From Nageia nagi (taxonomy: Eukaryota; Pinophyta): a stretch of 64,000 nt of DNA. The number at the start of each line of letters is the position of its first letter. The stretch's first letter is position 1. The position numbers were made by a program, and so were the translations under genes. Below, in pieces: positions 30,688 to 42,577 of this stretch. Under the pieces are notes generated by a model that saw only the letters and a program-made list of their open reading frames with translations, ran no database searches and was not told the origin of the DNA. The stretch lies in contig JBITNC010000001.1 in assembly GCA_050084985.1 (NCBI GenBank), positions 163,742,001 to 163,806,000 of the forward strand. The letters run 5' to 3'.

Positions 30688-32080
30688 GTATGTTGCAATA
30701 ATAGCAAAGAGAAATTACCATGGATTAATGCGGTCATTTGAAATAAGGTAGATCATATGCTATATACCCATATCAAGCCATAATTCATCAATAATAAAGC
30801 ATAAATTTTGATTCCTAGAGAAGTATTAAAGCATTAATTGAAAACAAGAAGAAAATTTCTAATTGATTGATTTGTTAGGGCAAGATCAAATATAGACCTA
30901 ATAAAAGAATGGATGAAAGAAAGAATACAAAATAAAAAGGGAATATGGAGGTCATAGCACTACCTAAAAAAATTTATCACGTTCAGTTTCAAAGAATAAG
31001 AAGATGTAATGAAGGTGATGGAGCTCAAACTATGGGTTTTTGGTAAAAAGGGATTGGTTTTGAAAAGATGGCATAAAGGCTTCACACCATAAATAGAGAA
31101 TTTGGATTTCATTCACTTATGGATAAGCTTACTTGACCTTCTAATTGAATTTTAGAATATAAATATTATAGCATGAATCATCAAAGTGATAGGTTCTCTG
31201 GTTGTAATTAATAAAATAATAAGAACAAAAAGTAGAATGATGGTTATTTGGTTTTGCGCAAATGTGGATATCATTAAGGAGCTTCCCAAACATATTTTTC
31301 CTGAGTATGAAAATGATACATAAGAATAAGAGATTATCTATAAAAATCTCCCTATTAGATATTGATGTAGTTAAGAAAACACATTGGAATCCACAAGTTA
31401 TATTGCATAGGATAATAGACAAATTGGAGATTGAAATTCACCAACTAATATTATTTGATAAGTTTTGGTTTACTCCAATATTACAAGTGATAGACATAGA
31501 TATTATTATTCTTTCAAAACTATTAACTCCTACATCATGAAGACATACCCATTCTTTGACATAACATATCTGCATTTGTTTAGTTAGATGAAATATTTAA
31601 ACAATACTTTATGAATGATATTCCCAACACTTCAATCTATTTTTGATAGTGAAAATATATTTTCAATTCATGTTTGTCTCACTCTTGATACATAATAAAG
31701 TCCCAATAAAATTGATATTTTTTAGTAATGAAATGGGCTCTTGATAAATATTTTGCTTGCAAATTCTCCACAAACTAACAATGAAGATACCCAAATGATC
31801 CCAGGGTCATTCTCCTCTATTGCTCGTAATCTTCTCCTATTATATTATGATATTCTCACCATTGGTGAACAACAAAGAATCTTAACGCCTCAATGACCTT
31901 TGTCCTTTATCAATGTTATTCCTTTCTTCCTCATAGGATTAGACATATATGGCTTCACTAATAGTGAATAAAAAATCAACATTACCTCCTCTCTTCCTTG
32001 ATGACATCTTTAGGAATAATAAGTGAAAGAATGCAGTCGACTTGTAACTCATATTCTATTTATCATGTGCCCCTGATCTT
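30688..32080. other. AT-rich sequence, nothing recognised
   Basis: Open frames here are short and have no family-like motifs. I see no LTR ends or repeats. Confidence 0.5.
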
Positions 32081-32476
32081 CATTTGCCTTCCTTTTATCT
32101 CCTTCATTACATTCCCAAAATGATGTATTTAATTTTTTCTCTTTTTCCTCCCTCTCGAACATAGGATATGACAATTGAATTATGTTGTTTTTTCATCAAG
32201 ACCTATCTACCCAACCATTTAATAAAATGTTAGTTATTTACTAAAATGCACATGCTTAAAGGTTTGATTTATTTTCCATCACCACATGTCTTCTCTCTTT
32301 CTCATTTGCCTTCCTTTTATCTCCTTCATTACATTCCCAAAATGATGTATTTAATTTTTTCTCTTTTTCCTCCCTCTCGAACATAGGATATGACAATTGA
32401 ATTATGTTGTTTTTTCATCAAGACCTATCTACCCAACCATTTAATAAAATGTTAGTTATTTACTGAAATGCACATG
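32081..32476. repeat. Recent segmental duplication, 174 bp copies
   Basis: 32081-32254 and 32303-32476 differ at one base (CTAAAATG against CTGAAATG near the right ends). The offset is 222 bp with a 48-bp spacer. The near identity marks it as one of the youngest events in the window. Confidence 0.95.
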
Positions 32477-32524
32477 TTTTATGAGTATTTTGGCATTGAA
32501 GTTCAATGGTAACTCAATAATATT

Positions 32525-34085
32525 ATGGATTTTCTCTAAAAACCCATTTCAAATATGCATATCATGCAATCATTGCAAACCATGAGACTGTGTTTGCATC
32601 ATGCATCTTGTCAAATAATTCTCAAGCCTTGTGTATTCTTTCGCATTTTGTATACATGTCTATTAGGGCATTCAAATCCCAAACATTCAAATTATAAGCA
32701 CCATGTAGATACTTCCACACACTCAATTCAACTTTTATGAGTATTTTAAAAATGAAGTTCAATAGTCCCTTGATAGTCTTAGGTCATTTCTCTGAAAACC
32801 AATTTTATGCATATCGTACAATCATTGTAGACCATGAAATTGTGTTTGCATTATGCATCTTGTCAAAAAATTCCTAAGCCTTATATATTCTTCCATATTT
32901 TGTGTACATGTTTATCAAGGCATTAAAAACCCAAATATTCGAATTACAAACACCATGTAGACACTTCCACACACCTAATTCAGGTTTTAAGAGTATTTTG
33001 GTAATGAAGTTCAATGGTCCCTCCATAGTCTTAGGGATTTTCTCTAAAAACCCATTTGTGTATATCATGTAACCATTGCAAACTATGAAACTATGTTTGC
33101 ATCATGTATCTTGTTAAATAATTCCTAGCCCAGTGTACATGTATTGCAAACTATGTTTTCATCATGCATCTTGTCAAATAATTTGATATTTTGTATACAT
33201 GTATTAGGGATTTTTTTTTTTCAAAAATCAATTTTGCATCTTGTCAAACAGTTCCCTATCCTTGTGTATTATTAAACATTTTGCATATATGTCTTAGTTT
33301 TTTTTTTTTTGAAAACCTATTTTCAATACTATAAAATAATTCTTGGGCCTTTTGTATTCTTTTATATTTTGCATAAATGTCTTAGGGCCTTTTTTTAGAA
33401 AACCCAATCTTATGCATATTGATAATTATTGTAGACCATGAAATTATCTTTGCATCATGCATCTTGTCAAACAATTACCTAGCCTCATGTATTCTTCCAT
33501 ATTTTGCATACATGTCTTAGGGATTTTTTTTCAAAAACCCACTTTGTGTGTATCATGCAATCATTAGATACCATGAAATTGTATTTGCAGCATGCATCTT
33601 GTCAAAAAATTCTTGGGTCTTGTTTATTCTTCCACATTTTGAGTCCATGAAACTATGTATTCTTCCAAAATTTCAAAAAATCCATTTTGTGCATATCTTG
33701 TCACCATTATAGTCCATGAAATTGTATTTGCATCATAGCCTGGATGAATAACAAGGTTAGCAATGCATGTATAATATTTATTCATCCTAGGAATAATTCA
33801 ATAAGAGTCACTTATGTTATTAAAGCATTTACAACCCTCATCAAATAGACCTGCATGGATGCATACAAGTAGAACACATACAAAGGTTATGCTATTAGGG
33901 TTGGTTCCTAAGTGCTTCATCATCTTAAAGAGTTTAAGGGAATCCTTATTGTAGCCATGAATTACATATCCTCCAATCATTATATTACATGAAAATGTGT
34001 TTACATCATGAATCTTTTCAAGCAATTAACATGCCTTATGAATGGTTCCAAACTTAGTATACATATCCACCAGAGCATTCATCAC
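32525..34085 (-). pseudogene. Degenerate tandem PPR sequence
   Basis: On the minus strand, PPR motifs of the PLS type recur: IWVFNALINMYTKYGRIYKA, then FFDKMHNANTISWSTMI, and near the right end MLEKIHDVNTFSCNIMIGGY, DSLKLFKMMKHLGTNPNSITF and CIHAGLFDEGCKCF. From 32555 to 33060 the DNA repeats with a period near 245 bp, then decays into shorter 100-150 bp copies to 33730. PPR proteins bind organelle RNA. Dozens of stops and frameshifts make this a pseudogene cluster. The large retroelement at 34124 is inserted at its right side. Confidence 0.85.
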
Positions 34086-34118
34086 AAAAACATCATAATG
34101 ATACTAAAGAATTTAAAG

Positions 34119-34123
34119 GTTAC
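34119..34123. repeat. Target-site duplication GTTAC, left
   Basis: GTTAC immediately before the TGTATTC start of the first LTR. An identical GTTAC follows the last LTR at 60863-60867. Confidence 0.85.
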
Positions 34124-34480
34124 TGTATTCTTTTAGAATTACACTCTGAATCAGGGTAATTCAAAATTATTCTTTATTCTTTTATTCTTTTATGTCCAGG
34201 AGTTATGTAAATAAAAGTGCCTAGGAGTTATGTAAATAAGATTCTTAGGGAGTTATTTTCTTTCCCTTAGAATGAACAGAAGTGATGTAAATACAAGTCT
34301 CCAGAAGTTGTAAATTATTTTATTCCCTCATTCTTGTCATTTCCTCCTATTCTTATTTCTTTCTCTTAAAGTGTCAGGAATTGTAAGTACAAGTGTTCAA
34401 GAGTTATATTTATTCCCTTAGAGTGTCCAAGAATTGTTAACACAAGTGTCCAGGAGTTGTATAAATTCACATCTAAGACA

Positions 34481-34880
34481 TCAAATAGAGCCTACCAATT
34501 CTTAGTGATGATGTTATAATTTTTTATTGAAATCAATGGGTTCCAAAAAAAATAATGGTGGGTGAAGATTTATGAAGACATCAAATAGAGCCCATTGATT
34601 CTAAGTGATGATGTCATAGATTTTGATTGAAATTAGTGGGTCCCAAAACAAGTAATGGCAGGTGAAGATTTATGAAGACATCAATTTATGAAGACATCAA
34701 ATAGAGCCTGTTGATTCTAAGTGATGATGTCATAGTTTTTGATTGAAATTAGTAGGTCCCAAAATAAGTAATGGTAAGTGAAGATTTATGAAGACATCAA
34801 ATAAAGCCCATCGATTGTAAGAGATGATGTCATAATTTTTAACTGAAATCAATGGGTCCCAGAAGAGCTGGATCATCAAC
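34481..34880 (+). repeat. Four 100-bp LTR subrepeats
   Basis: Units start near 34481, 34581, 34697 and 34797 with TCAAATAGAGCC. They contain GATGATGTCAT followed by a TTTTGATTGAAATTAGTGGG-like stretch. The same unit recurs at 45600-45960 and 58040-58450 in the other LTRs. Confidence 0.85.
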
Positions 34881-35439
34881 AAAGCTCAGATGAAGAAAAT
34901 AGAACCCACCAAGTAAAGGTAAGAGTAAAGGAACACCTAAGTCCACTTTATCTTAAGTGTTTGACCCTCAAGGCCCTATTAATGTGTTGACACCAACTCA
35001 TTTCCACATAATAGTGGTAGTTTTTTTTTGAATCAAGTTGACATAATGTTTACCAACCACCATTAATCTAATTATTAACATCTATAGTACAAATCATAAA
35101 GGTTGCAAAGAAGTAGATATCAGCTACTAGAGCATAGTACCAAATCATATCCATCAATTTATAGATAAATAATTATTCAATCAGCTATAGTGCTATCTTC
35201 AATTAGCTATAAGGTTGAAGAAGGAGCAGTCAACGATATGTTAGAAGGATTATGGCTCTATGGAAATGGCTACTTATAAATTGTAAATTCCTAGATAGTC
35301 ATGCTATTGGCACTTATTCACTATGTAATCTAACATAGTTGTAGTATTTATGTAAATAGCATTATTTTAGTTGTTTCATTCAATGCTAGAAATTATGTAT
35401 ATTAATGAAACACAACCACCCAAGAAGGGGGGAAAGTTG

Positions 35440-35448
35440 TATAAATAG
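35440..35448 (+). promoter_or_regulatory. LTR TATA box
   Basis: TATAAATAG, identical in the LTRs at 46555 and 59022. It lies about 1.3 kb into the LTR, placing the transcription start near 35470. Confidence 0.7.
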
Positions 35449-35970
35449 CTAACTTTTAGAGATCAAAAAGGTCATACATTCTAGCAAATTTGCCTAAATC
35501 TATAATATCTATTTACATTTGATAATACAAACAGACAATGCCTTTCCCTCTTGCAACAAAGTGGCTATATTGCTTTTGTGGATATTATATGTGAAATGTT
35601 TTCTTTAAATTATGGTTATGTATTATGATTGCGAGACCCCAAGTGCGAGATAGCTTGCTATTCTTAATCTTAGCCATGGATTGTTGCCTATGCTACAATG
35701 CTCAAGTTGTATATTTCTTATTTTAGCTCTTTTTATTTACTTGTCTCTTTCTTGTAACTCTTTATCTTCTCATTTCTTCCTATTAGTTTTGATCTTAAAT
35801 ATAGATAGGAAACAACCTATAAATCGAATATTGAGTAGAAAACCAACACAAGCGCATCCCCACCACCTTTTGCTCTTTTAATAAACCTACCATTATTGGC
35901 AGTGGAGAACACGACCACACCAAACCCTTTGAGGTTACGCTATACTGATCAATAGTAGCTAGTTCTATTT

Positions 35971-35989
35971 TTGGCACGTCCAATGGGAT
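35971..35989 (+). promoter_or_regulatory. Primer-binding site region
   Basis: TTGGCACGTCCAATGGGAT follows the LTR by 16 bases. Many plant Tat/Athila-type elements carry a TTGGCRYGYCCRRTGGGAC block here. The inner copy (47083) has TTTGGCATGTTTGGTGGGAC. The tRNA was not identified. Confidence 0.5.
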
Positions 35990-36243
35990 ACAAAATAAAT
36001 TCCATATTTAGAGAGCATAGTTAGGCTTAATAGCTTCATCTAGTAGGCTATTAATTAAATCTTTTAATATTATAAGATTCTTTTAACCTTATTGGTGATT
36101 CTACTATCAACTAGTCAATGTTTTGAACCTTAACACCTCCAAAATGTAGACTAACTAGTAGTGCCAGAAATTCCCTTAGACAACCTAGATTTCAAGAGCT
36201 ATCAATTCCTCATAGGAGGACTAGGTAAAAGATTTCTTGAGTT

Positions 36244-37060
36244 GTGTCTCCTTTGGTCCCCTTAAGGGTAATCCTACTATCATTTGTATTTGACTCAGTC
36301 CTCAAAAATCCTTCATTTCCTATTCATTCTCTAAGTATGGCTCAACCAATAGACTTTCCTACTTGGAATAATAGTCATCCTTTGGTTGTTATTGCTAATT
36401 CCCCTCCTATACCTCAAGTAACTTTCAAAGTTTTGCCTAAGTATGATGGCTCTTAAAAGACACCATATGAACATTTTCAAGATGTATCTTTATTGGCTTT
36501 AAGCTTTGAAATTATAGATGAAACCATGACTAGATTATTGTCACATTCTTTTGAAGGCAAAGTAGTCGAGTGGTTTAGAACTCTTACCCCCCAATCTATA
36601 AATTCATGGGGAGAGTTATGTCAAATTTTAATTAAAATATTTACTACAAATGGTGATGATAGCATGTTCCTCAGCCTGTATCAAAAGACATCCTCATGAA
36701 TCCATTGATGATTTCAATATCAATTTTGAAAGAACATGGAAATCCATACCAGGAAGGATTAGACCAAAAAATGCATAAACTCTAGTGTATTATAGAAAAT
36801 CTTTCCTTCTTAACCTCAATATACTCATTATTATGTTAGGAAATACATTCCCACATGTTTACCAAATAGCAAAAATTATAGAACATACCCTGATGTCCTT
36901 TAGTAAAATGTAGCCTAGAATAATCATTCCTTTATTTTCAAATTTACCTCCTAAAAAGGCTCCATAAATAGGTCACCTTGGAGTTCTTGCCTTACCACCT
37001 CTTCCCAAACCTATTATCCAAAACTAGTTACCAACAATACCTGCTCTTGCATCTACAAGT
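36244..37060 (+). pseudogene. Outer element gag
   Basis: The ATG at 36244 matches the aligned ATG at 47359 in the inner copy; both proteins begin MSPL and soon reach a shared LSMAQ. The core reads YEHFQDVSLLALSFEII, then SHSFEGKVVEWFRTLTP, then SINSWGELCQILIKIF, the retrotransposon gag domain of Tat/Athila type (AxxWFxxLxPxSIxSWxxLxxxF). A frameshift follows near 36700. Gag forms the virus-like particle. Confidence 0.88.
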
Positions 37061-37843
37061 ACTAGTGCTGAACCAAAATCTCAAGAAGAGGAAAGAATAA
37101 GGCAATTAGAGGTAACTATCAAGAATCTAACCAATAACCTCACTCTACAAGAAAGATATAATCATAGTTTTAATTATAGAAGATATGATAATTAGTATCA
37201 ACCAAGATTCCAGCACAAATTCAACTAGCTAGAATAGAAAAATCCTCCCAAAATAATTAAAAATGCTATTATGACTAGTTCTACAGATAGTGTTGCTTTG
37301 GGCATTACGGAATGGTGTCCACTATGTTCAGCTCCTTATTTTTTAGATTCATGTGCAATGTATCAACACCAGTACTTGGGCTTACATTCTAAGTAGATGG
37401 TGTAACTTGCATAAGATCCTACTATTGATGTCATAATGGTGAACTTTTAGCTCCTAAGATATGTTGACGAATAAGCAAATTATGTTCAAACTAGAGCAAC
37501 TTCTTCAATAGTTCCATAGCAACCTTAAGCCACTCAATAATATCCAGCATCCACTCAAGTACAACCTGAACCTAAGAAATCTAAGGCTCCCCTAGCTCAA
37601 CCTTAGAACCAACAACATCAAATTCAATTAAATTTAGGTACTATCCCATCAAATACAAGTACTAATACATTGGATGAAACAAACCCTGCTACAACTAGAA
37701 AAGAAGTCTTAAAGAAGAAGAGATCTAATGCATTGAGATATCCTTTCATTACTAATTATCATAAAGAAAAGGCTACTCAATATTTCAAAACATATCAATA
37801 AGTAGAACCAAGTAAGTTTATCTCATATGCTCCATACAATATT

Positions 37844-38400
37844 ATGGAAGAATTAAAAAAAACTCCTTCTAGGATGACCATGTTTGATGCATTAAAGATA
37901 CCAAGTCAATTAGATCTTTTGCAAGAAGCTTTGAAGTTAAGAAATAGTAAAAAAATGGCAAATAAAGAGAATCCTATCTATGTAATATCTGAAGATGTCC
38001 CTCCAGCTCTAATAGGTATAAAAAGACCCCCACCTTTCTATTTATCCATGAGATTAGAAGGTTGGGTAGTGAACAATTGTATGATTGATACCGAAGCTAC
38101 AATAACTATGATACCTAAAGTTGTTGCAGATGAAATAAAGCTATATATTACAAGATGTATTGATGGTGTCATAAAATTATATTCTTCCTTATTAGATGTA
38201 GTTGGTAGTGTCAAAGGGGTTTAAATAACTTTGAATGCTTTCCCTGATATTCGTGTTGTCCAAGATATTATTGTAGTTGATCTTCCACCTTTATTTAGAA
38301 TATGTCTTTCTAAAGAATTTACTGCTAAATTGGGAGGATACCTTGCTTTAGATTACAGTCACTTCCTTCTTCCTTTCCAAAATAAATAGGTAAAAATTCT
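37844..38400 (+). pseudogene. Outer element protease
   Basis: WVVNNCMIDTEATITMIPKVV near 38063-38125 aligns with the inner copy's MIDIGATITSIPKAI. In the family this is an Asp-x-Gly-Ala active site; here Gly is Glu. IIVVDLPPLFR and then KLGGYLALDYSHFLLPF follow. One 126-codon frame is still open over the active site. Confidence 0.75.
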
Positions 38401-38624
38401 TAATCAAGGTATCAAAATTGTCCATCTCAAAAGGATCACTGAACAAAACTGTAAGAATGATCTACAACCAATAGAAGTATTTGAAAGTGACACACTAAGG
38501 GAATCACTACTAACAACTGAAGTTCTTTTAAAAAATGATTTGTATTATCAGGTCACAAATGTTGGCATGGGAAATTATTATTTATATAAGAAAACTCAAC
38601 CAATCTTAGTCATTGTTGATAACG

Positions 38625-39020
38625 AACATGAGATATAGACAATGTATTTTGATGGATCCCGATGTAAACATGGATGTGGAGCTAGAGTGGTGTTCAAATA
38701 TTCAAAGGAAAATACCAAAAGATTCTTCTTTTGATTCACATGGATTTGTACAAAAAATGTTGCTAAGTATGAAGCCCTTTGTTTAGGGTTATTTAAAGCA
38801 ATCAATATAGGCATTAGATGCCTGATTATCTATGGTGATTCAGAACTGATCATTAATCAAGTCAAAAATCATATCCATGCAAAACATCATTATCTAAAGA
38901 ACTACAACAATAGAGTGTGGGATTTATTGGAGTCATTCTTGGCTATTAATTTTATATCTATTTGTAGAAGGCACAACCAAATAGCTAATGCACTTGTTGG
39001 AAGAGGAGCATGTTATAATC
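38625..39020 (+). pseudogene. Extra archaeal-type RNase H between protease and RT (outer)
   Basis: MYFDGSRCKHGCGARVVF, KYEALCLGLFKAINIGIR, IYGDSELIINQVKN, LLESFLAINFISI and HNQIANAL match an RNase H of the RVT_3 type, as acquired by Tat-lineage plant elements. Catalytic Asp (FDGS), Glu (YEAL) and Asp (GDSE) are present; the last Asp (family AD-x-LA) is Asn. It lies upstream of RT, whereas in Tat elements as I know them the second RNase H follows the native one. A shift near 38700 breaks the frame. Confidence 0.85.
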
Positions 39021-39479
39021 CTACTCATTATAAAAGAGGAGCTCTTGGAGTCAAAGTTCAATGTAAGCCTTTAGTACCTAATGCTACAAACTTCTAGCAA
39101 GTATTCAACTCTGATGAGCATATTATGAACTTCCTCATGGATGAAGCAATGGCTCACACCTTTGGTATTCTAGAAATGCTTGATTGTTTCCAAGAATTAG
39201 ATGTTATTCAAATTAGAAATAATGTTATACCAAAAGGATTGCTCTCTTTTGAAAGACTGTTTGATTCAAAAGATGTTCAAAAGGCTAAGTCTATGGCCAT
39301 CTAAAAGGAGAATTATGTCAAACTGGAAGTAGAACTTGAAAAATATGTAAAAGTTAGTTCAGAGTGTTCTAATATTGAAAAGACTATTATGTCTGAAATT
39401 TATCATAAGTTTTCCCAAGCAATTACTTGGACTTATGATGATCTTAAGATATATAATAAGAATGTCATCCAACATATAA

Positions 39480-40290
39480 TTGAGCTTGAGCCAGATGTTA
39501 AACCATATAGGCAAAAATAAAGACCAGTCAGCCCAAAAATAGAGAAAGCTATGAAATAAGAGTTAATCAATCTTCTTAATTTAAAAATTATTTATCCTAT
39601 CAAGCATTCTTCTTAGGTTGCAAATATAGTTCCTGTTAGAAAGAAAAATGGAGAAATCAAACTCTGTGTTGATTTCAAAAATTTGAATAAAGTGTCTCTT
39701 AAAGATAATTATCCTCTCCCTCCTATGGAGTAGATCCTACATATAGTAGCTAAAGCTTGCTATTTTTCAATGATTGATGGTTACTCAAGATTTAACCAGA
39801 TTTGGGTGAAAGATGAAGATCAATTCAAAATTGCATTTACAACTAAATGGAGGACATTTGCTTTTTAAAGAATGCCATTTGGTATTTCTAATGGAAGAGC
39901 TACTTTTTAAACAGCCATGGATCATGTATATGGTGAACTAGTAAATATGATTATATTGATCTATCTAGATGATATCACAGTCTTCTCTAAAAGTAGAAAT
40001 TATGAACTGGAACATCTAAGACAAGTCTTTGAAAGATGCATGAAATTTGGCATTTCAATAAATGCAAAAAAATCAATTTTTATAGTCAACCAAGGAAAAT
40101 TACTTGGTCACATTGTCTCAAAAAAGGGACTAGCAATTGAGCTAGATAAAGTAAAAGCTAAAGAAGCATTACCACTTCCCTCCAACAAGAAGATCTTACA
40201 ATCATTCTTTGATCAAATCAATTTTTTTAAAAAATTCATCAATAAATTTTTAGAGATTGTATTTTCAATCACTTCAATGATAAAGAAATA
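39480..40290 (+). pseudogene. Outer element reverse transcriptase
   Basis: Landmarks: IIYPIKHSS, LCVDFKNLNKVSLKDNYPL, FSMIDGYSRFNQIWVKDEDQF, FGISNG, then IILIYLDDITVFSKSR with the YLDD catalytic pair, and GKLLGHIVSKKG. The open frame 39917-40792 carries the second half and the following RNase H. Stops lie at 39734, 39867 and 39909, mostly at Gln or Trp codons of the inner copy. Confidence 0.92.
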
Positions 40291-40792
40291 TGCTATATTT
40301 TCTTGGTCATATGAAGCAAAATTAGCCTTCAAAGAAATAAAAAAGGCTATAATAGAAGCTCCTGTGCTTAAAAATCTTGATATGGTAAAAGATTTCATCA
40401 TGTATGCACATGGAGCAGATAGAAACATTGTTGCAATTCTAGCACAAAAGGATGACAACAATGAAGAACATATGATTGCCTTTCATAGTCAAACACTACA
40501 TCAATACCAACAAAGGTACTCATTTATTACAAAGCAAGTGTTTTACATAATGAAGGGGTTTAAAAAATTCAAGCATTATGTCTCTCATAATAGAATTCTT
40601 GTATTAACTATCCATATAGATGTAAGAAATTATGTTATACAAGGAGATATAGGTGAAGGAAAGGCTGGTTGGATTACTAAAATAATAAAATATGATATAG
40701 AAATTAAGCCAACCAAGCTGATCAGAGGTAGGGATCTTTATGAAAATATAGCTAGAGCTTCACATATAATTGTTCTTATGGAAGATGAATAG
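40290..40792 (+). pseudogene. Outer element native RNase H, catalytic residues lost
   Basis: Connection and RNase H region after RT: KDFIMYAHGADRNIVAILAQ, then HMIAFHSQTLHQYQQRYSFI and FKKFKHYVSHNRILVLTIH. The family's DAS is here HGA and its TDH is TIH. The inner copy has HGV and TIH at the same places. Both copies thus lost the same two catalytic aspartates while the fold stayed recognisable, which fits a domain kept as a structural tether. Confidence 0.8.
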
Positions 40793-40828
40793 CAACTCAA
40801 TCAAGAAAATGATTGGATTAAACAAATC

Positions 40829-42074
40829 ATGATTTATTTCCAAACTGGTAGGTGCCTTGAAGCTCTAGATAGATTTCAAAGAAGAAGATTCAAGTTGGAT
40901 GCTTTCAAGTTTATCATGATAGATGATCATCTGTACATAAATTTTTTTGATCAAACCCTATTAAGATGTGTGACTCAAGATGAATCCCATAGAATATTGC
41001 ATGAATTTCATTATGGATTCTCTGGTGGGCATTATAGTGGACCAACCGAGCAGCAAAAATATTACAAGATGGATATTATTGGCCCATTATATTTCATGAT
41101 TCATTCAAGATTACCCAAGAATGTGACTTGTGTAATAGATTTATAGGAAAGAAAAGATAAGCTGCAATGCCTATCAAACCTATGGTAGTTGAAGGACCTT
41201 GCAAAAATGGGGTATGGACTTCATTGGTGTTATAAATCCAAATTCCTCAATAGGCCACATGTTTATTTTGACTACAACAAATTACTCCACTAGATGGTCA
41301 GAGGCTATGCCATGTAAAAATGCAAATCAAGAAGCGATGATAGAAATGATTAAAAGGATAATCACTCGCTTTGGAATCCCATAAACTATTATGTCAGATA
41401 ATGGCTTGATATTTATTGGAGGTAATTTGTCAAACTTTGTAGCTCAATATGGAGTGTACTGGTTGTTCTTTTCAAACTATTACCCACAAGGTAATGGGTT
41501 AGCCGAATCAACTAACAAAAATCTAACCTAGATCATCAAGAGAATAATTGAAGGAAATCCCAGATAATGGAATACATAATTAGACTTTGCATTATGGATA
41601 GATAGGATTAGTATAAAATTAGTAATAAATACATCCCCATATGCATTAGTATATGGTAAAAGACCTATGTTGCCAATACACATGGAGTTACTAGCATTGA
41701 AAATCCTGCAAGAAATGGAGGACCATCACTTTGAGCCACTACAATGTAGATATAGTCATCTCCTAAAATTGGAGGAAGATCGAAACAAAGCATATGAGTC
41801 ATTCTAACATCATCAGCACATTATTAAGAAGTGGTTTGATAAGAAAAATTCTACCCAGGTGAAGTTTGAACCAAGAGATATTATCCTCAAATGGGATGAG
41901 GAAAGAGCAAAACTTGAAAGACACCAAAAATTTGATTCTCTTTGAAGTGAACCTTACATCATCACTCAAGCCATGCAAAGTAATGCATTCAAATTACAAG
42001 ATATTATTAGATTCTAGGAATTACCTATTCCTATCAACGAGATCTATTTGAAATATTACTGGGTGATGAGGTGA
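40829..42074 (+). pseudogene. Outer element integrase
   Basis: FHYGFSGGHYSG is the zinc-binding start. KWGMDFIGVINPNSS, MSDNGLIFIGGN and YYPQGNGLAESTNKNL carry the Asp, Asp and Glu catalytic triad. SPYALVYGKRPMLPIHMEL and a C-terminal segment ending in WVMR and a stop at 42072-42074 complete it. The aligned inner stop is 53157-53159. Frameshifts lie near 41100 and 41830. Confidence 0.88.
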
Positions 42075-42577
42075 GCTTGTAGTACTTGCAAATCATGTAT
42101 ATTGTAAATAGTTCAAAAAAAAGAGAGACTTGTAAATCTTTTGTACATAGTTCTCAAAAAGTAGGTAGCCATTAATGATCAACTTTGATTCATCTTTATG
42201 AAGAATTAATATCGGTGTACTACTCAGCTATCAATTGAATAAGGCAACATTTAAGGAAATATTTTCTTAGATTTCATAAACCATAGCATAAATACCACAA
42301 ATTAAGTTTGGTATGCTTTGAAACTACTTATCTAGCTTATGCCAACTCAATCTGTATAATGCATAGGTCTCAAAAACCTTAAGTAGTAATTTCCATTAAT
42401 GGAAATCTTACCAACCTTAGATGAATAAAATTCCCCCCATACCCTCTAGTTCAACACTTAGGTAATTTCAAGCACACAAGTTTTCAGAGCATTTACAACT
42501 TATAGATTTCAGAGCCAAATTGAATCAAAAGATAAAAACGTTGTAGGACCTTTCATAACCTAGATTACCATTTTTAA
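42075..42577 (+). other. Spacer between pol and 3' ORF (outer)
   Basis: Non-coding, alignable with 53160-53692 of the inner copy. It could hold a splice or internal promoter for the 3' ORF; I see no clear signal. Confidence 0.5.

Larger units (their letters stand above)
34124..35954 (+). repeat. Outer element 5' LTR
   Basis: Starts TGTATTCTTTTAGAATTACA and ends GATCAATA (CA mutated to TA). It aligns with 45096-47066 and 57574-59534 throughout. Shared blocks include the GTTGTATAAATAG promoter box and GAGACCCCAAGTG. It holds short AGTTATGTAAATAA repeats near its start and four 100-bp subrepeats. Confidence 0.92.

Noticed and set aside
31141-31540. Overlapping open frames of about 90 codons on both strands
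   Set aside because: No motifs, AT-rich composition and no neighbouring signals; expected by chance in such sequence.
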